A stretch of 18,719 nucleotides of DNA from Cloacimonetes bacterium UBA3900 (GTDB lineage Bacteria; Cloacimonadota; Cloacimonadia; Cloacimonadales; Cloacimonadaceae). Every line of letters starts with the position of its first letter. The first letter of the stretch is position 1. Under the pieces are notes generated by a model. The model was not told the origin of the DNA, made no database searches, and saw only the letters and a program-made list of their open reading frames with translations. Shown here piece after piece: positions 1 to 6,406 of the stretch. The position numbers and the translations under genes were made by a program. The stretch covers positions 7,126 through 25,844 of the forward strand of contig DGFM01000007.1 of NCBI GenBank assembly GCA_002391675.1. Direction: 5' to 3'.

Positions 1-346
1 GTCGATTTCATGCGGCCTCCCTTAGGGGCTCCTGTGGGTCTCCTTTGGGATCCACAAGTAACCCAAAGAAAACCCAAGAGTTACGCATTCGAGCGCCAAG
101 GAGATCCGAGGGTGGGCGAGGCAGGGTCAAAAGTCAAATATTGACGCAAGGGCTGGTTTTTTGAAAACAATTTCTGACCCTTAAGGGAAGGGATTTTCCC
201 TCGACAACCGGCAGCTGCGATCTTGTCTCGTCACACCTACCCACTCTAATTGAACATGAGTTAAAAGAATGGATTTATCCTCGGTGGGACAGGGTCGTCA
301 GGGTATATTGTAGAGGGGTGTATCGGCGGAGTGAGATTTGGGGTTT
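1..346. other. Gene-free stretch downstream of fumarase beta
   Basis: No convincing coding region is visible here on either strand. The minus-strand fumarase beta gene stops at 347 and no intrinsic terminator with a T-tract follows it on the minus strand. The only structure noticed is a hairpin at 33-56 (listed separately) and a weaker 6-bp stem at 184-201 (AGGGAA / TTCCCT with a 6-nt loop). The function of the stretch is unknown. Confidence 0.6.
33..56. repeat. Hairpin, 10-bp stem
   Basis: TGTGGGTCTC (33-42) pairs with GGGATCCACA (47-56) across a CTTT loop, counting two G-T wobbles. No T-run follows on either strand, so it is not a classical terminator. It may be the remnant of an intergenic repeat or a structured transcript end. 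Confidence 0.35.
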
Positions 347-847
347 CTATAGAGCGACGTAGCAGGGGAAGTCTGCCACTTCCATTTTGTAGATGGCTTC
401 GGCGCCCAGTTCCGGCCAGAGGAAGAGCTCAAACTTTGTTACGTGGGTGGAGAGGTAAGCGGCCACGCCACCGGTTGCCACCAGATAGAGAGCCTGGTGT
501 TGTTTGACGGCGGCCTGCACTTCCGGTGACCGTTCACCTTTACCGATCATGACGCGGAGTCCGTGCTCCAATAAGATGGGTGTATAGGCATCCATACGCG
601 AAGAGGTGGTGGGGCCGATGGAGCCGCAGACTTTACCGGGCGGTATGGGTGAAGGACCGCAGTAGAAGATGGCGGTTTCCGGGAGCTTGAAGGGCAGGGG
701 TTTGCCCTGGCGGATGAGGTCGACCAGCCGTCGGTGTGCTTTATCACGGGCGGTGTACAAGGTGCCGCTGAGCAGTACCTTATCTCCGGGGGAGAGGAGG
801 CGGATGGAGTTGGGTGAAAGAGGCAGTGTGAACTTGTGTGTTTTCAT
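347..847 (-). CDS. fumB: Fumarate hydratase class I, beta subunit (C-terminal domain)
   Basis: A 166-residue protein matching the C-terminal (beta) half of iron-sulfur class I fumarases and L-tartrate dehydratases. With the alpha subunit encoded just upstream it would interconvert fumarate and malate in the cytoplasm. Visible family motifs are GTLYTARDKAHRRL (residues 28-41), YCGPSP (62-67), GSIGPTTSSRMDAYTP (75-90), GKGE (102-105) and VATGGVAAYL (123-132). The ATG at 847 is chosen because the reading frame open to 994 overlaps the alpha gene and its extra residues are out-of-frame translation of that gene; MKTHKF also begins where the family homology begins. An AGG lies 6 nt before the ATG. 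The gap to the alpha subunit is 28 bp and holds a parS-like site. L-tartrate dehydratase beta is a possible alternative; fumarase is more likely with no tartrate context. The symbol is used loosely, for the beta subunit. Confidence 0.88.
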   Translation of the reverse strand: MKTHKFTLPLSPNSIRLLSPGDKVLLSGTLYTARDKAHRRLVDLIRQGKPLPFKLPETAIFYCGPSPIPPGKVCGSIGPTTSSRMDAYTPILLEHGLRVMIGKGERSPEVQAAVKQHQALYLVATGGVAAYLSTHVTKFELFLWPELGAEAIYKMEVADFPCYVAL

Positions 848-859
848 AATAGGCCTGGA

Positions 860-875
860 TGTTTCACGTGAAACC
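860..875. promoter_or_regulatory. parS: parS-like ParB-binding site
   Basis: TGTTTCACGTGAAACC matches the bacterial chromosomal parS consensus TGTTTCACGTGAAACA at 15 of 16 positions. The inner 14 bp, GTTTCACGTGAAAC (861-874), is a perfect palindrome. It occupies the fumarase alpha-beta gap, starting one base after the alpha stop codon and ending 12 bp before the beta start. In other bacteria such sites nucleate ParB spreading for chromosome segregation and usually lie near the replication origin. No parA or parB gene is present in the window, so the role is inferred from the motif alone. Confidence 0.8.
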
Positions 876-1730
876 TTAGAGGGTGAAACCGGTATGTCGG
901 TGGGCATGACAATCCAAATTAACGGCCAAGGGCAGCGAAGCGATATGGCAGGGTTCGGTGAGTATATGCACAGCCAAAGCGGTGGGGCCGGCACCCAGAC
1001 CCATCACACCCTTACCGCATCGGTTGATCTCATTTAGTATCTTCTGCTCCAATTCCGCATATCTGACATCGGGGTGCGCTCTGCCCGTGGGTTCCAATAA
1101 AGCCCGCTTGGCCAACAGCGCGGAACTCTCAAAATTACCACCCAAGCCGATACCGACTATTACGGGTGGACAGGGTTGACCGCCCACATTCACCACATGA
1201 GTGACCACCTTCTCCACTACCTCCTCAGCCGTGGTGGAAGTGGGGAGCATATAGTGAGCGGCCATATTCTCGGCACCGCCACCCTTCAAGGCGAGCTTCA
1301 CCTCGAGGGTGTTGCCGGGAACATTCTCCCAGTGGATGACGGGTGCGGGCCTGTCCTGAATGATCTTTCTCTCAAACAGAGGCTCCTCAACCATACTGCG
1401 CCGCAGATGATACTTCTGCCAGCCTTGCTCCAGCGCCGACTCGATAGTGCTCATAATATCGCCGTCTCCCAAACAGAAGTCCTCACCCTTGCGGATGAAC
1501 AGCACCGGCGTACCGGTATCCTGGCAACAGGGTAAGGATTGCTCGCGGGCGACGTCGGCATTCCTCAGAATCGACTGCAGCATATCTTTGGCTAAGGGAT
1601 GAGTCTCTTTGGCTTCATATTCACGGATCAGGTTTAGTACCGTTTCGTCCGGACGGCAATAAATCTGACCCAATGCTTCCAGGAGCTTCTCATGCAGGAG
1701 TGCGGAATCGACAAAAAGGATATTTCTCAT
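876..1730 (-). CDS. fumA: Fumarate hydratase class I, alpha subunit (N-terminal domain)
   Basis: A 284-residue protein matching the N-terminal (alpha) domain of class I fumarases, which hold a 4Fe-4S cluster that activates water for addition to fumarate. Three conserved cysteine regions are visible: LPCCQDTGTPV (residues 67-76), GGQPCPPV with Cys187, and TEPCHIASLPLAVN with Cys261. Other signatures are GGGAENMAAHYMLPTS (150-165), VGIGLGGNFESSALLAKRA (192-210) and GLGAGPTALAVHIL (244-257). Length is typical of the stand-alone alpha subunit. The start is supported by GGAGG at 1736-1740, five bases before the ATG. Beta follows 28 bp downstream. The DUF58 gene stops 62 bp upstream; that gap shows no strong promoter, so co-transcription with the upstream genes is possible. 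Oxygen-sensitive two-subunit fumarases are common in anaerobes. Tartrate dehydratase alpha is the alternative assignment. Confidence 0.9.
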   Translation of the reverse strand: MRNILFVDSALLHEKLLEALGQIYCRPDETVLNLIREYEAKETHPLAKDMLQSILRNADVAREQSLPCCQDTGTPVLFIRKGEDFCLGDGDIMSTIESALEQGWQKYHLRRSMVEEPLFERKIIQDRPAPVIHWENVPGNTLEVKLALKGGGAENMAAHYMLPTSTTAEEVVEKVVTHVVNVGGQPCPPVIVGIGLGGNFESSALLAKRALLEPTGRAHPDVRYAELEQKILNEINRCGKGVMGLGAGPTALAVHILTEPCHIASLPLAVNLDCHAHRHTGFTL

Positions 1731-1792
1731 TTAAACCTCCAAATCCGGCGTTTAAGCGATTTTGGCCTCAAACCCAACTTTTGATATTGATT

Positions 1793-2671
1793 TCATCCTT
1801 TTCGCCTCTTTAAAAGGTATTTTAGGAGCAGGTCATTCAGGGGTACTTCGGTGTGAACGGGGTTGTATTCGATCTGGTATTGCTGAAATCCGGCTTTCAA
1901 TTCTGCCAGATGCGCATCGTAATTTTGCAGATATTGCTTGCGGATCTGCCAGGGTGTGACGATTATCTTCTCGCCGGTCTCGCTATCCACAAACTGCGTT
2001 TCTCTCTTGAATTTGAATTCTGCTTCGTCCCTGTCCACGATGTGGAAGATCAGCACTTCATGTTTTTGGATGCGGAAATGTTTGAGTGCTTTGATGATTT
2101 CCCGGGGTTCATCGAGGAGGTCGGAGATGAGGATCACGAGGCTGCGTTTATTGAGCGAGGCGGCGATGGAGTGGAGTGCGGCGCTGATGTCCGTGCCGCC
2201 GGCGGGTTCCAGATGTACCAGTGCGGCGAAGATTTGCGGCAGATAGGCCTTGTAAGCTTTGGGTGCCATCCTGAGGCTCACTTCATCGTTGAAGGTCACC
2301 AGGCCCACGGCATCCTTTTGGGAGATCATCAGCCAGCTGAGTGCGGCGGCCAGGCGCGTGGCATAATCCATCTTGCTGCCGCTGCCGGAATCGTAAAACA
2401 TGGAGCGGCTGTGGTCCAAGAGGATCATGCAGCGGAGGTTGGTTTCCTCTTCGTAGCGCTTCACATAATAGCGGTCGGTGCGGGCCACGATCTTCCAGTC
2501 GATGTCTTTGAGCGGTTCACCTTCGTTGTACTCGCGGTGATCCGAAAATTCCACGCTGAAGCCGTGGTAAGGGCTGCGATGCAGGCCCACGAGGAAGCCT
2601 TCCACTATGCTTTTGGCAAAGATCTGCAGCTTCTTGAGCTTGGCAGCACTCTCATCCGTGAAGATGCTCAT
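1793..2671 (-). CDS. DUF58 domain protein with von Willebrand A-like MIDAS fold
   Basis: A 292-residue cytoplasmic-looking protein with the DUF58 signature: GLHRSPYHGFSVEFSDHREY (residues 29-48), GEPLKDIDWKIVARTDRYYV (51-70) and KRYEEETN. It continues into a von Willebrand A-like domain with the metal-ion-dependent adhesion site DHSRS (Asp86, Ser88, Ser90), Thr160 in GGTDI and Asp184 in LISDLLD. Members of this family usually sit beside a MoxR AAA ATPase and are thought to help assemble or regulate protein complexes; the exact role is unknown. No MoxR gene is present in this window. The start overlaps the stop of the small upstream membrane-protein gene by ATGA, implying translational coupling. 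The fumarase genes follow. Confidence 0.88.
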   Translation of the reverse strand: MSIFTDESAAKLKKLQIFAKSIVEGFLVGLHRSPYHGFSVEFSDHREYNEGEPLKDIDWKIVARTDRYYVKRYEEETNLRCMILLDHSRSMFYDSGSGSKMDYATRLAAALSWLMISQKDAVGLVTFNDEVSLRMAPKAYKAYLPQIFAALVHLEPAGGTDISAALHSIAASLNKRSLVILISDLLDEPREIIKALKHFRIQKHEVLIFHIVDRDEAEFKFKRETQFVDSETGEKIIVTPWQIRKQYLQNYDAHLAELKAGFQQYQIEYNPVHTEVPLNDLLLKYLLKRRKG

Positions 2672-2856
2672 TCTTTATCTTTGTCTTTGGGCTTGTAAAG
2701 CAGGGCGAAGGGGATGATGACAACGTAGACCAAACTGAGGATGATGGGTGAGATAAAGACGTCGTTTTGGGCCATGATAAAGTAGCCCACGGCCAAGAGA
2801 ACGGCGGCGATAATCAGGATGATGAAGTTGGTTTTGCCGAGGTTGAGCTTGTTCAT
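2668..2856 (-). CDS. Small two-helix membrane protein, DUF3098-like
   Basis: A 62-residue protein made almost entirely of two hydrophobic helices: roughly residues 11-29 (FIILIIAAVLLAVGYFIM) and 35-54 (ISPIILSLVYVVIIPFALLY). They are joined by a short loop and flanked by a lysine-containing N-terminus (MNKLNLGKTN) and a charged tail (KPKDKDKE). The layout and the segments GKTNFIILI and SPIILSL recall the DUF3098 family of small membrane proteins in Bacteroidetes and relatives, whose function is not known. The start at 2856 is chosen over the upstream ATG at 2949 because GGAG stands properly before it and the extension merely re-reads the end of the acyltransferase gene. One base separates it from that gene's stop (TAATATG), and it overlaps the DUF58 start by 4 bp, so the three are probably translated as a unit. 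Confidence 0.72.
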   Translation of the reverse strand: MNKLNLGKTNFIILIIAAVLLAVGYFIMAQNDVFISPIILSLVYVVIIPFALLYKPKDKDKE

Positions 2857-2857
2857 A

Positions 2858-3649
2858 TTATTCTCCTGTTGTTGGGGTGTTATGATAGATTTCCAGCAGC
2901 TGATTCCGTACTTGACGGGAGAGATCGGCCCTGGTGTTGTTGGCGTCATATGCTATGGGAGGCAGCACGGTGATTTCCACATCGAAGCGGTGTCCCATCA
3001 TGGCAAGAAAGTGGGACATGAATTCCATATTTCCATACCAGCAGATGAGCTTATGGTTGTCTCTGCCAAAAGGCTTTCTGTCTATATGTGTATACTTGAT
3101 GCAGATGGGGAGGATGGGGCATTTCGCCTCTACTGCCACCTGGAAGAGGCTGGAGCGGAAGTCTTTGATGGTGCTGCCATCCGTGCTGGTACCTTCGGGG
3201 AAGAGCACCACCTTGAAACCTTCGTTGATGGTTTGGGCAAAGCGCTTGATTTCCTGCGGCAGTGAAACGGGTGTATCGCGCTCTGTATAGAGGCTTCCAC
3301 CCACGCGGGTGATAGTGCCCAGGAAGGGAGTGTTGCCCATCTCCACGCTGGTGATGAAACTGGCGGGCTGATGCGATGCAAGCAGCAGGATGTCCATATA
3401 GGAACAGTGGTTGGCCACCAGCAGGCAGCTTGTATTTTTCATTTGTTCCAGATGTTCAGCGCCCTTGAGCGTTACGTGGAAATCGAGCTTTTTGCTGATG
3501 ATGCGGCTCATGGTGCCGGTGAAGCGGATGGCACGCTGACGCCAGCGTGTACGGTCGCTACAGAATTTATAGAGAATCCAGGCCCAGCTGCGGAAGGCCA
3601 AAAAGTAGGTGAGCACGAGGATAAGCTGGGGCAGATTCTGGAGTTTCAT
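2858..3649 (-). CDS. PlsC-like lyso-lipid O-acyltransferase (OlsA/GlsA candidate)
   Basis: A 263-residue membrane-associated glycerolipid acyltransferase of the PlsC family. Visible motifs are HCSYMD (residues 81-86, the H-x4-D catalytic motif), YTERD (121-125, acceptor binding), FPEGTSTDG (150-158) and PILPICI (178-184). A hydrophobic N-terminal segment (residues 8-30) would anchor it in the inner membrane. It starts 13 bp after the OlsB-like N-acyltransferase gene. In Rhizobiales (OlsB/OlsA) and Bacteroides (GlsB/GlsA) this partnership makes ornithine or glycine lipids, the PlsC-like enzyme adding the second acyl chain; this role is inferred from context. Ordinary 1-acylglycerol-3-phosphate acyltransferase (plsC) activity is the alternative. 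The ATG at 3649 (MKLQNL) is preferred to the upstream one at 3712, which overlaps the preceding gene by 50 bp; neither has a clear ribosome binding site. Confidence 0.82.
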   Translation of the reverse strand: MKLQNLPQLILVLTYFLAFRSWAWILYKFCSDRTRWRQRAIRFTGTMSRIISKKLDFHVTLKGAEHLEQMKNTSCLLVANHCSYMDILLLASHQPASFITSVEMGNTPFLGTITRVGGSLYTERDTPVSLPQEIKRFAQTINEGFKVVLFPEGTSTDGSTIKDFRSSLFQVAVEAKCPILPICIKYTHIDRKPFGRDNHKLICWYGNMEFMSHFLAMMGHRFDVEITVLPPIAYDANNTRADLSRQVRNQLLEIYHNTPTTGE

Positions 3650-3662
3650 GATTCTAAAAAGG

Positions 3663-4535
3663 CTACTCGCGGCCAAACTTACGGTTGTATTTATCGCCAA
3701 TGTCCTGTACATTGAGCAGCGTGAGGAAGTCTATGCAGCGAAAGTCACGGTCCAGCGCGGGCACGCCACAGACTTTGGCTCCCACTTTGAGGTAGGATTT
3801 GAGCAGGGGTGGGATGTGTTCCTTGTGGACGTGGAGGTTGTCTTTCTTGGCCAGATGCGGGCGCTTTCTCACTTTGCGGATGTAGGCGGCGAGGCCCGGG
3901 ACGCGGAATTTGCCCTTGGGGCGCACTCCATGATCGTGCGTGAGGTGGCCTTCGCTTTTGAGGTAGTGATAGATGCCTTTGATCTCTTCTTTGTTCATGG
4001 TTTTGATGCTGGAACAGCCGAAGAGATAATGCGTTTGGCTGGCCTGGATATAGGCGTGGATGCCTTCCCAGAGCAGTGCGATGGTCACGCCGTTGCGGTA
4101 ATCCTTGTGCACGCAGGCGCGGCCCAGCTCCAATTTGTTGCCGGGCAATCTTTTCAGCATCTCCTTCATGTGAAATTCGGTGGCGGTATACCAGCGCTTG
4201 GTGTGCAGCGATGATTGGAGCCTGTAGGTGCCGATCACCTGGTCTTTATTCTTGTCGATGATGAGCAGATGATCGCAGGTTATATCGAAGCGGTCGATGT
4301 CGTAGCCGTTTTTGTTTCTATGCTTGAGCAGCTCTTCCAAAAAGACCTCGTGCCTCAGTTTCAGGGCAGAGCGGAATTCCTTGTTGCTGTCTGCCGTTTT
4401 CACGATGTAGTTGCGCTTTTCGATGTAGATATTAATGTGAGCACGGAAGTCTCTCAGCCGCGAGTTACGCGGGAACAGCCCCGGCAGCCTCAGAGGTTTA
4501 GACAATGTCATTTCAGTCACTTTACGATCCCCCAT
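3663..4535 (-). CDS. olsB: GNAT-fold OlsB/GlsB-type amino-acid N-acyltransferase
   Basis: A 290-residue protein of the acetyltransferase-like family that includes ornithine N-acyltransferase OlsB and Bacteroides glycine N-acyltransferase GlsB. These enzymes move a 3-hydroxyacyl group from acyl carrier protein to the amino group of an amino acid, making a lyso-aminolipid. Diagnostic segments are LRHEVFLEE (residues 60-68), GTYRLQ (102-107), LELGRACVHKDYRNGVTIAL (135-154), LFGCSSI (171-177) and IPPLLKSYLKVGAKVCG (241-257) followed by PALDRDF (259-265). The PlsC-like gene immediately downstream supports a two-step aminolipid pathway. The amino-acid substrate cannot be read from the sequence. The start is uncertain: the ATG at 4535 has no clear ribosome binding site, while a GTG at 4520 has GGGGGA seven bases before it and would give a protein five residues shorter. 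A promoter lies at 4557-4585. Confidence 0.82.
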   Translation of the reverse strand: MGDRKVTEMTLSKPLRLPGLFPRNSRLRDFRAHINIYIEKRNYIVKTADSNKEFRSALKLRHEVFLEELLKHRNKNGYDIDRFDITCDHLLIIDKNKDQVIGTYRLQSSLHTKRWYTATEFHMKEMLKRLPGNKLELGRACVHKDYRNGVTIALLWEGIHAYIQASQTHYLFGCSSIKTMNKEEIKGIYHYLKSEGHLTHDHGVRPKGKFRVPGLAAYIRKVRKRPHLAKKDNLHVHKEHIPPLLKSYLKVGAKVCGVPALDRDFRCIDFLTLLNVQDIGDKYNRKFGRE

Positions 4536-4556
4536 TGGTTTTTATTGGTAGATAGG

Positions 4557-4585
4557 ATACAAAATAGAGGCGTGGATGTTGTCAA
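4557..4585 (-). promoter_or_regulatory. Putative sigma-70 promoter of the olsB operon
   Basis: On the minus strand a perfect TTGACA (4585-4580) is followed 17 bp later by TTGTAT (4562-4557), a weak -10. The spacer contains CCTCT, as in the other promoters of this window. The olsB start lies about 22 bp further on. Confidence 0.5.
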
Positions 4586-4592
4586 CTTTATT

Positions 4593-4604
4593 TTTGTTAA
4601 CAAA
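4593..4604. promoter_or_regulatory. 12-bp perfect palindrome upstream of the olsB promoter
   Basis: TTTGTTAACAAA is a perfect 12-bp palindrome that ends 7 bp upstream of the -35 hexamer of the putative olsB promoter. The position suits a regulator binding site. No regulator gene is present in the window and the binding protein is unknown. Confidence 0.35.
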
Positions 4605-4656
4605 GTGCGGAACGGTTTTTGCAAAGGGAAGCGGCCTGCTATTTCAGAGTGCGACA

Positions 4657-5097
4657 TCAGTAATCCCCCGCTCTGTCTCTTTCGCGTTCCTGGTCTTTTC
4701 TTTTGATGCTCTCGCGCTTGTCATAAGTGTGTTTTCCTTTGGCCAAGGCGAGGTTTACCTTGCACAATCCCGCTTCGTTGATAAAGACCTCCAGCGGGAT
4801 GAGCGTCATGCCCTGTTCTTCCACTCTGGACCTTAGCCGTCTGATCTCGTGACGGTGCAGCAGCAGCTTGCGTTTGCGCTCGGCTTCGTGGTTGAAGTAG
4901 GTGCTCTTTTCCCAGGGGCTGATGTGGAGGTTCAGCAGCCAGCATTCGTTGTTGATGATGCGGGCGTGGCTGTCCTTGAAGCTCACCTGTCCGGCGCGGA
5001 TGCTCTTGATTTCTGTGCCTTTGAGCACTATTCCCGCTTCATACGTTTGCACGATGTAATAGTCGTGGGTGGCGCGCCGGTTTTTGATGGAGATCAT
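4657..5097 (-). CDS. smpB: SsrA-binding protein SmpB
   Basis: A 146-residue protein with the full SmpB architecture. It binds tmRNA and delivers it to stalled ribosomes for trans-translation. Signatures are NRRATHDYYI (residues 6-15), EAGIVLKGTEIKSIRAG (20-36), VSFKDSHARI (38-47), LLNLHISPW (54-62) and HEIRRLRSRVEEQGMTLIPL (82-101), and a basic tail with RESIKRKDQERERDRA corresponding to the part that enters the ribosomal decoding centre. Length is normal. The start overlaps the stop of mtaD by four bases (ATGA), so it appears translationally coupled to mtaD. No ssrA gene was recognised in the window. No good terminator follows; the olsB promoter sits in the 121-bp gap downstream. Confidence 0.96.
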   Translation of the reverse strand: MISIKNRRATHDYYIVQTYEAGIVLKGTEIKSIRAGQVSFKDSHARIINNECWLLNLHISPWEKSTYFNHEAERKRKLLLHRHEIRRLRSRVEEQGMTLIPLEVFINEAGLCKVNLALAKGKHTYDKRESIKRKDQERERDRAGDY

Positions 5098-6404
5098 TTG
5101 GAGAGTTCCTCTTTGATCATGGTTGCGTAGCGGGTGGCGGTTTGCAGCAATTCTGCTTCGTCGAGATTGACCAAGCGCTGCTCTTTCACCACCTGTTTGC
5201 CTGCCACAAAGACATCTCGTATCTGACGTGAATTGATAGCGTAAACGAGCTGTGATGCGGGTTCATAAATGGGCATACTGTTGAGTGACTGCGTGTCTAT
5301 CACCAGGAAGTCTGCATCCTTGCCGATTTCCAGCGAGCCGCGCCTGTCTTCCACGCCCAAAGCCCGGGCGGCGTTGATGGTCACCAGCTTCAGCGCCTCG
5401 ATGGCGGGCAGGAAGGCGGGGTCGTTGTTCAAAGCCTTGTGCAGTTTGGCGGTGGTGGAGAGCTCGCCCAAGAGGTCGAGATCGTTGTTGCTGGCCACGG
5501 AATCTGTGCCCAATGAGAGGTTGATGCCGTGATCCAGATATGCTTTGATGGGTGCCAAACCGGAGGCCAGCTTGAGGTTGCTGTCTGTGCAGATGCTGAT
5601 GGAGACAGGCTTCTGCTGCAGTACTTCCATCTCGCCGGCGTCGATATGAACTCCATGTGCAAAGACGCAGCGTGCCTCCAGCAAACCGATGTCGTTCAGG
5701 TAATGAACCGGTCTCTTGCCGCGTTCACGCAGGCAATTCTCCACTTCTGCCGCTGTTTCGCTGAGGTGGATATGGATGAGCAGGTCGTGCTCTTTCGCCG
5801 CTTGAGCGCAACGCCTCAGCATATCGCCGGAACAGGTGTAGATGGCGTGCGGCGCCAGGCTGAAATCCACCAGAGGCTGATCCTGATAGAGGTCTTTGTA
5901 TTTGAGCACCAGGAGTGAGGGACGGTAATCCGCACCCATTTTGGCCTCGATCACGGCTTCCGAGATCAGGGCGCGCAGGCCGGCTTTGATGCAGGCATCG
6001 GCGATGGCGCTCATCTCAAAATACATATCGTTGGTCATGGTGATGCCGCTTTTCAGCATCTCACCCGCACCGAAGAGCGTGGCGTCGTAGATGAAGCTCT
6101 TGCTCAGCAGCCTCGCTTCCAGGGGCCAGATGTAGTGGTTGAGCCAGATGTCCAGCGGCAGGTCGTCTGCCAAACCGCGGAACCAGCTCATGGGCAGATG
6201 GCTGTGCGTGTTGATCAAACCCGGCATCACGATGCAATGCTGAGCGTCAAGGGTCTCTTGCGCCTGCCAGATATGCTTTCCCTGCGGCTCGATGGCGCTG
6301 ATCTTGCCGTCGGTGACGATCAGGTCGTGATCCTGATGGACAGCCAGCTCCGCATCCATACTGAGGATGGTGGCGCCGGAGATGATCAGGTCTGCTTGCT
6401 TCAT
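5094..6404 (-). CDS. mtaD: 5'-methylthioadenosine/S-adenosylhomocysteine deaminase
   Basis: A 436-residue cytoplasmic amidohydrolase, the usual length for MTA/SAH deaminases, which convert methylthioadenosine to methylthioinosine and S-adenosylhomocysteine to S-inosylhomocysteine. The metal site is complete: MPGLINTHSHLPM with His67 and His69, HIHLSET (211-217) with His213 and Glu216, FAHGVHID (248-255) with His250, and LGTDSVASNNDLDL (298-311) with Asp301. PHAIYTCSG (185-193) is typical of the subfamily. It starts 2 bp after the mtnA stop codon and overlaps smpB. The mtnA neighbour favours a role in methylthioadenosine salvage over guanine deaminase or triazine hydrolase, which share this fold. 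Substrate preference cannot be told from sequence alone. Confidence 0.9.
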   Translation of the reverse strand: MKQADLIISGATILSMDAELAVHQDHDLIVTDGKISAIEPQGKHIWQAQETLDAQHCIVMPGLINTHSHLPMSWFRGLADDLPLDIWLNHYIWPLEARLLSKSFIYDATLFGAGEMLKSGITMTNDMYFEMSAIADACIKAGLRALISEAVIEAKMGADYRPSLLVLKYKDLYQDQPLVDFSLAPHAIYTCSGDMLRRCAQAAKEHDLLIHIHLSETAAEVENCLRERGKRPVHYLNDIGLLEARCVFAHGVHIDAGEMEVLQQKPVSISICTDSNLKLASGLAPIKAYLDHGINLSLGTDSVASNNDLDLLGELSTTAKLHKALNNDPAFLPAIEALKLVTINAARALGVEDRRGSLEIGKDADFLVIDTQSLNSMPIYEPASQLVYAINSRQIRDVFVAGKQVVKEQRLVNLDEAELLQTATRYATMIKEELSK

Positions 6405-6406
6405 AC

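Noticed and set aside
141..175. TTGACG as a plus-strand promoter near the left edge
   Set aside because: No acceptable -10 at the proper spacing and no plus-strand gene downstream.
848..994. N-terminal extension of fumarase beta
   Set aside because: It overlaps the end of the alpha gene and reads its sequence in another frame; family homology starts at the ATG at 847.
1853..2698. Long plus-strand open frame of 281 codons opposite the DUF58 gene
   Set aside because: It is the antisense shadow of the DUF58 gene, whose MIDAS and family motifs are clear; the plus frame has no recognisable features.
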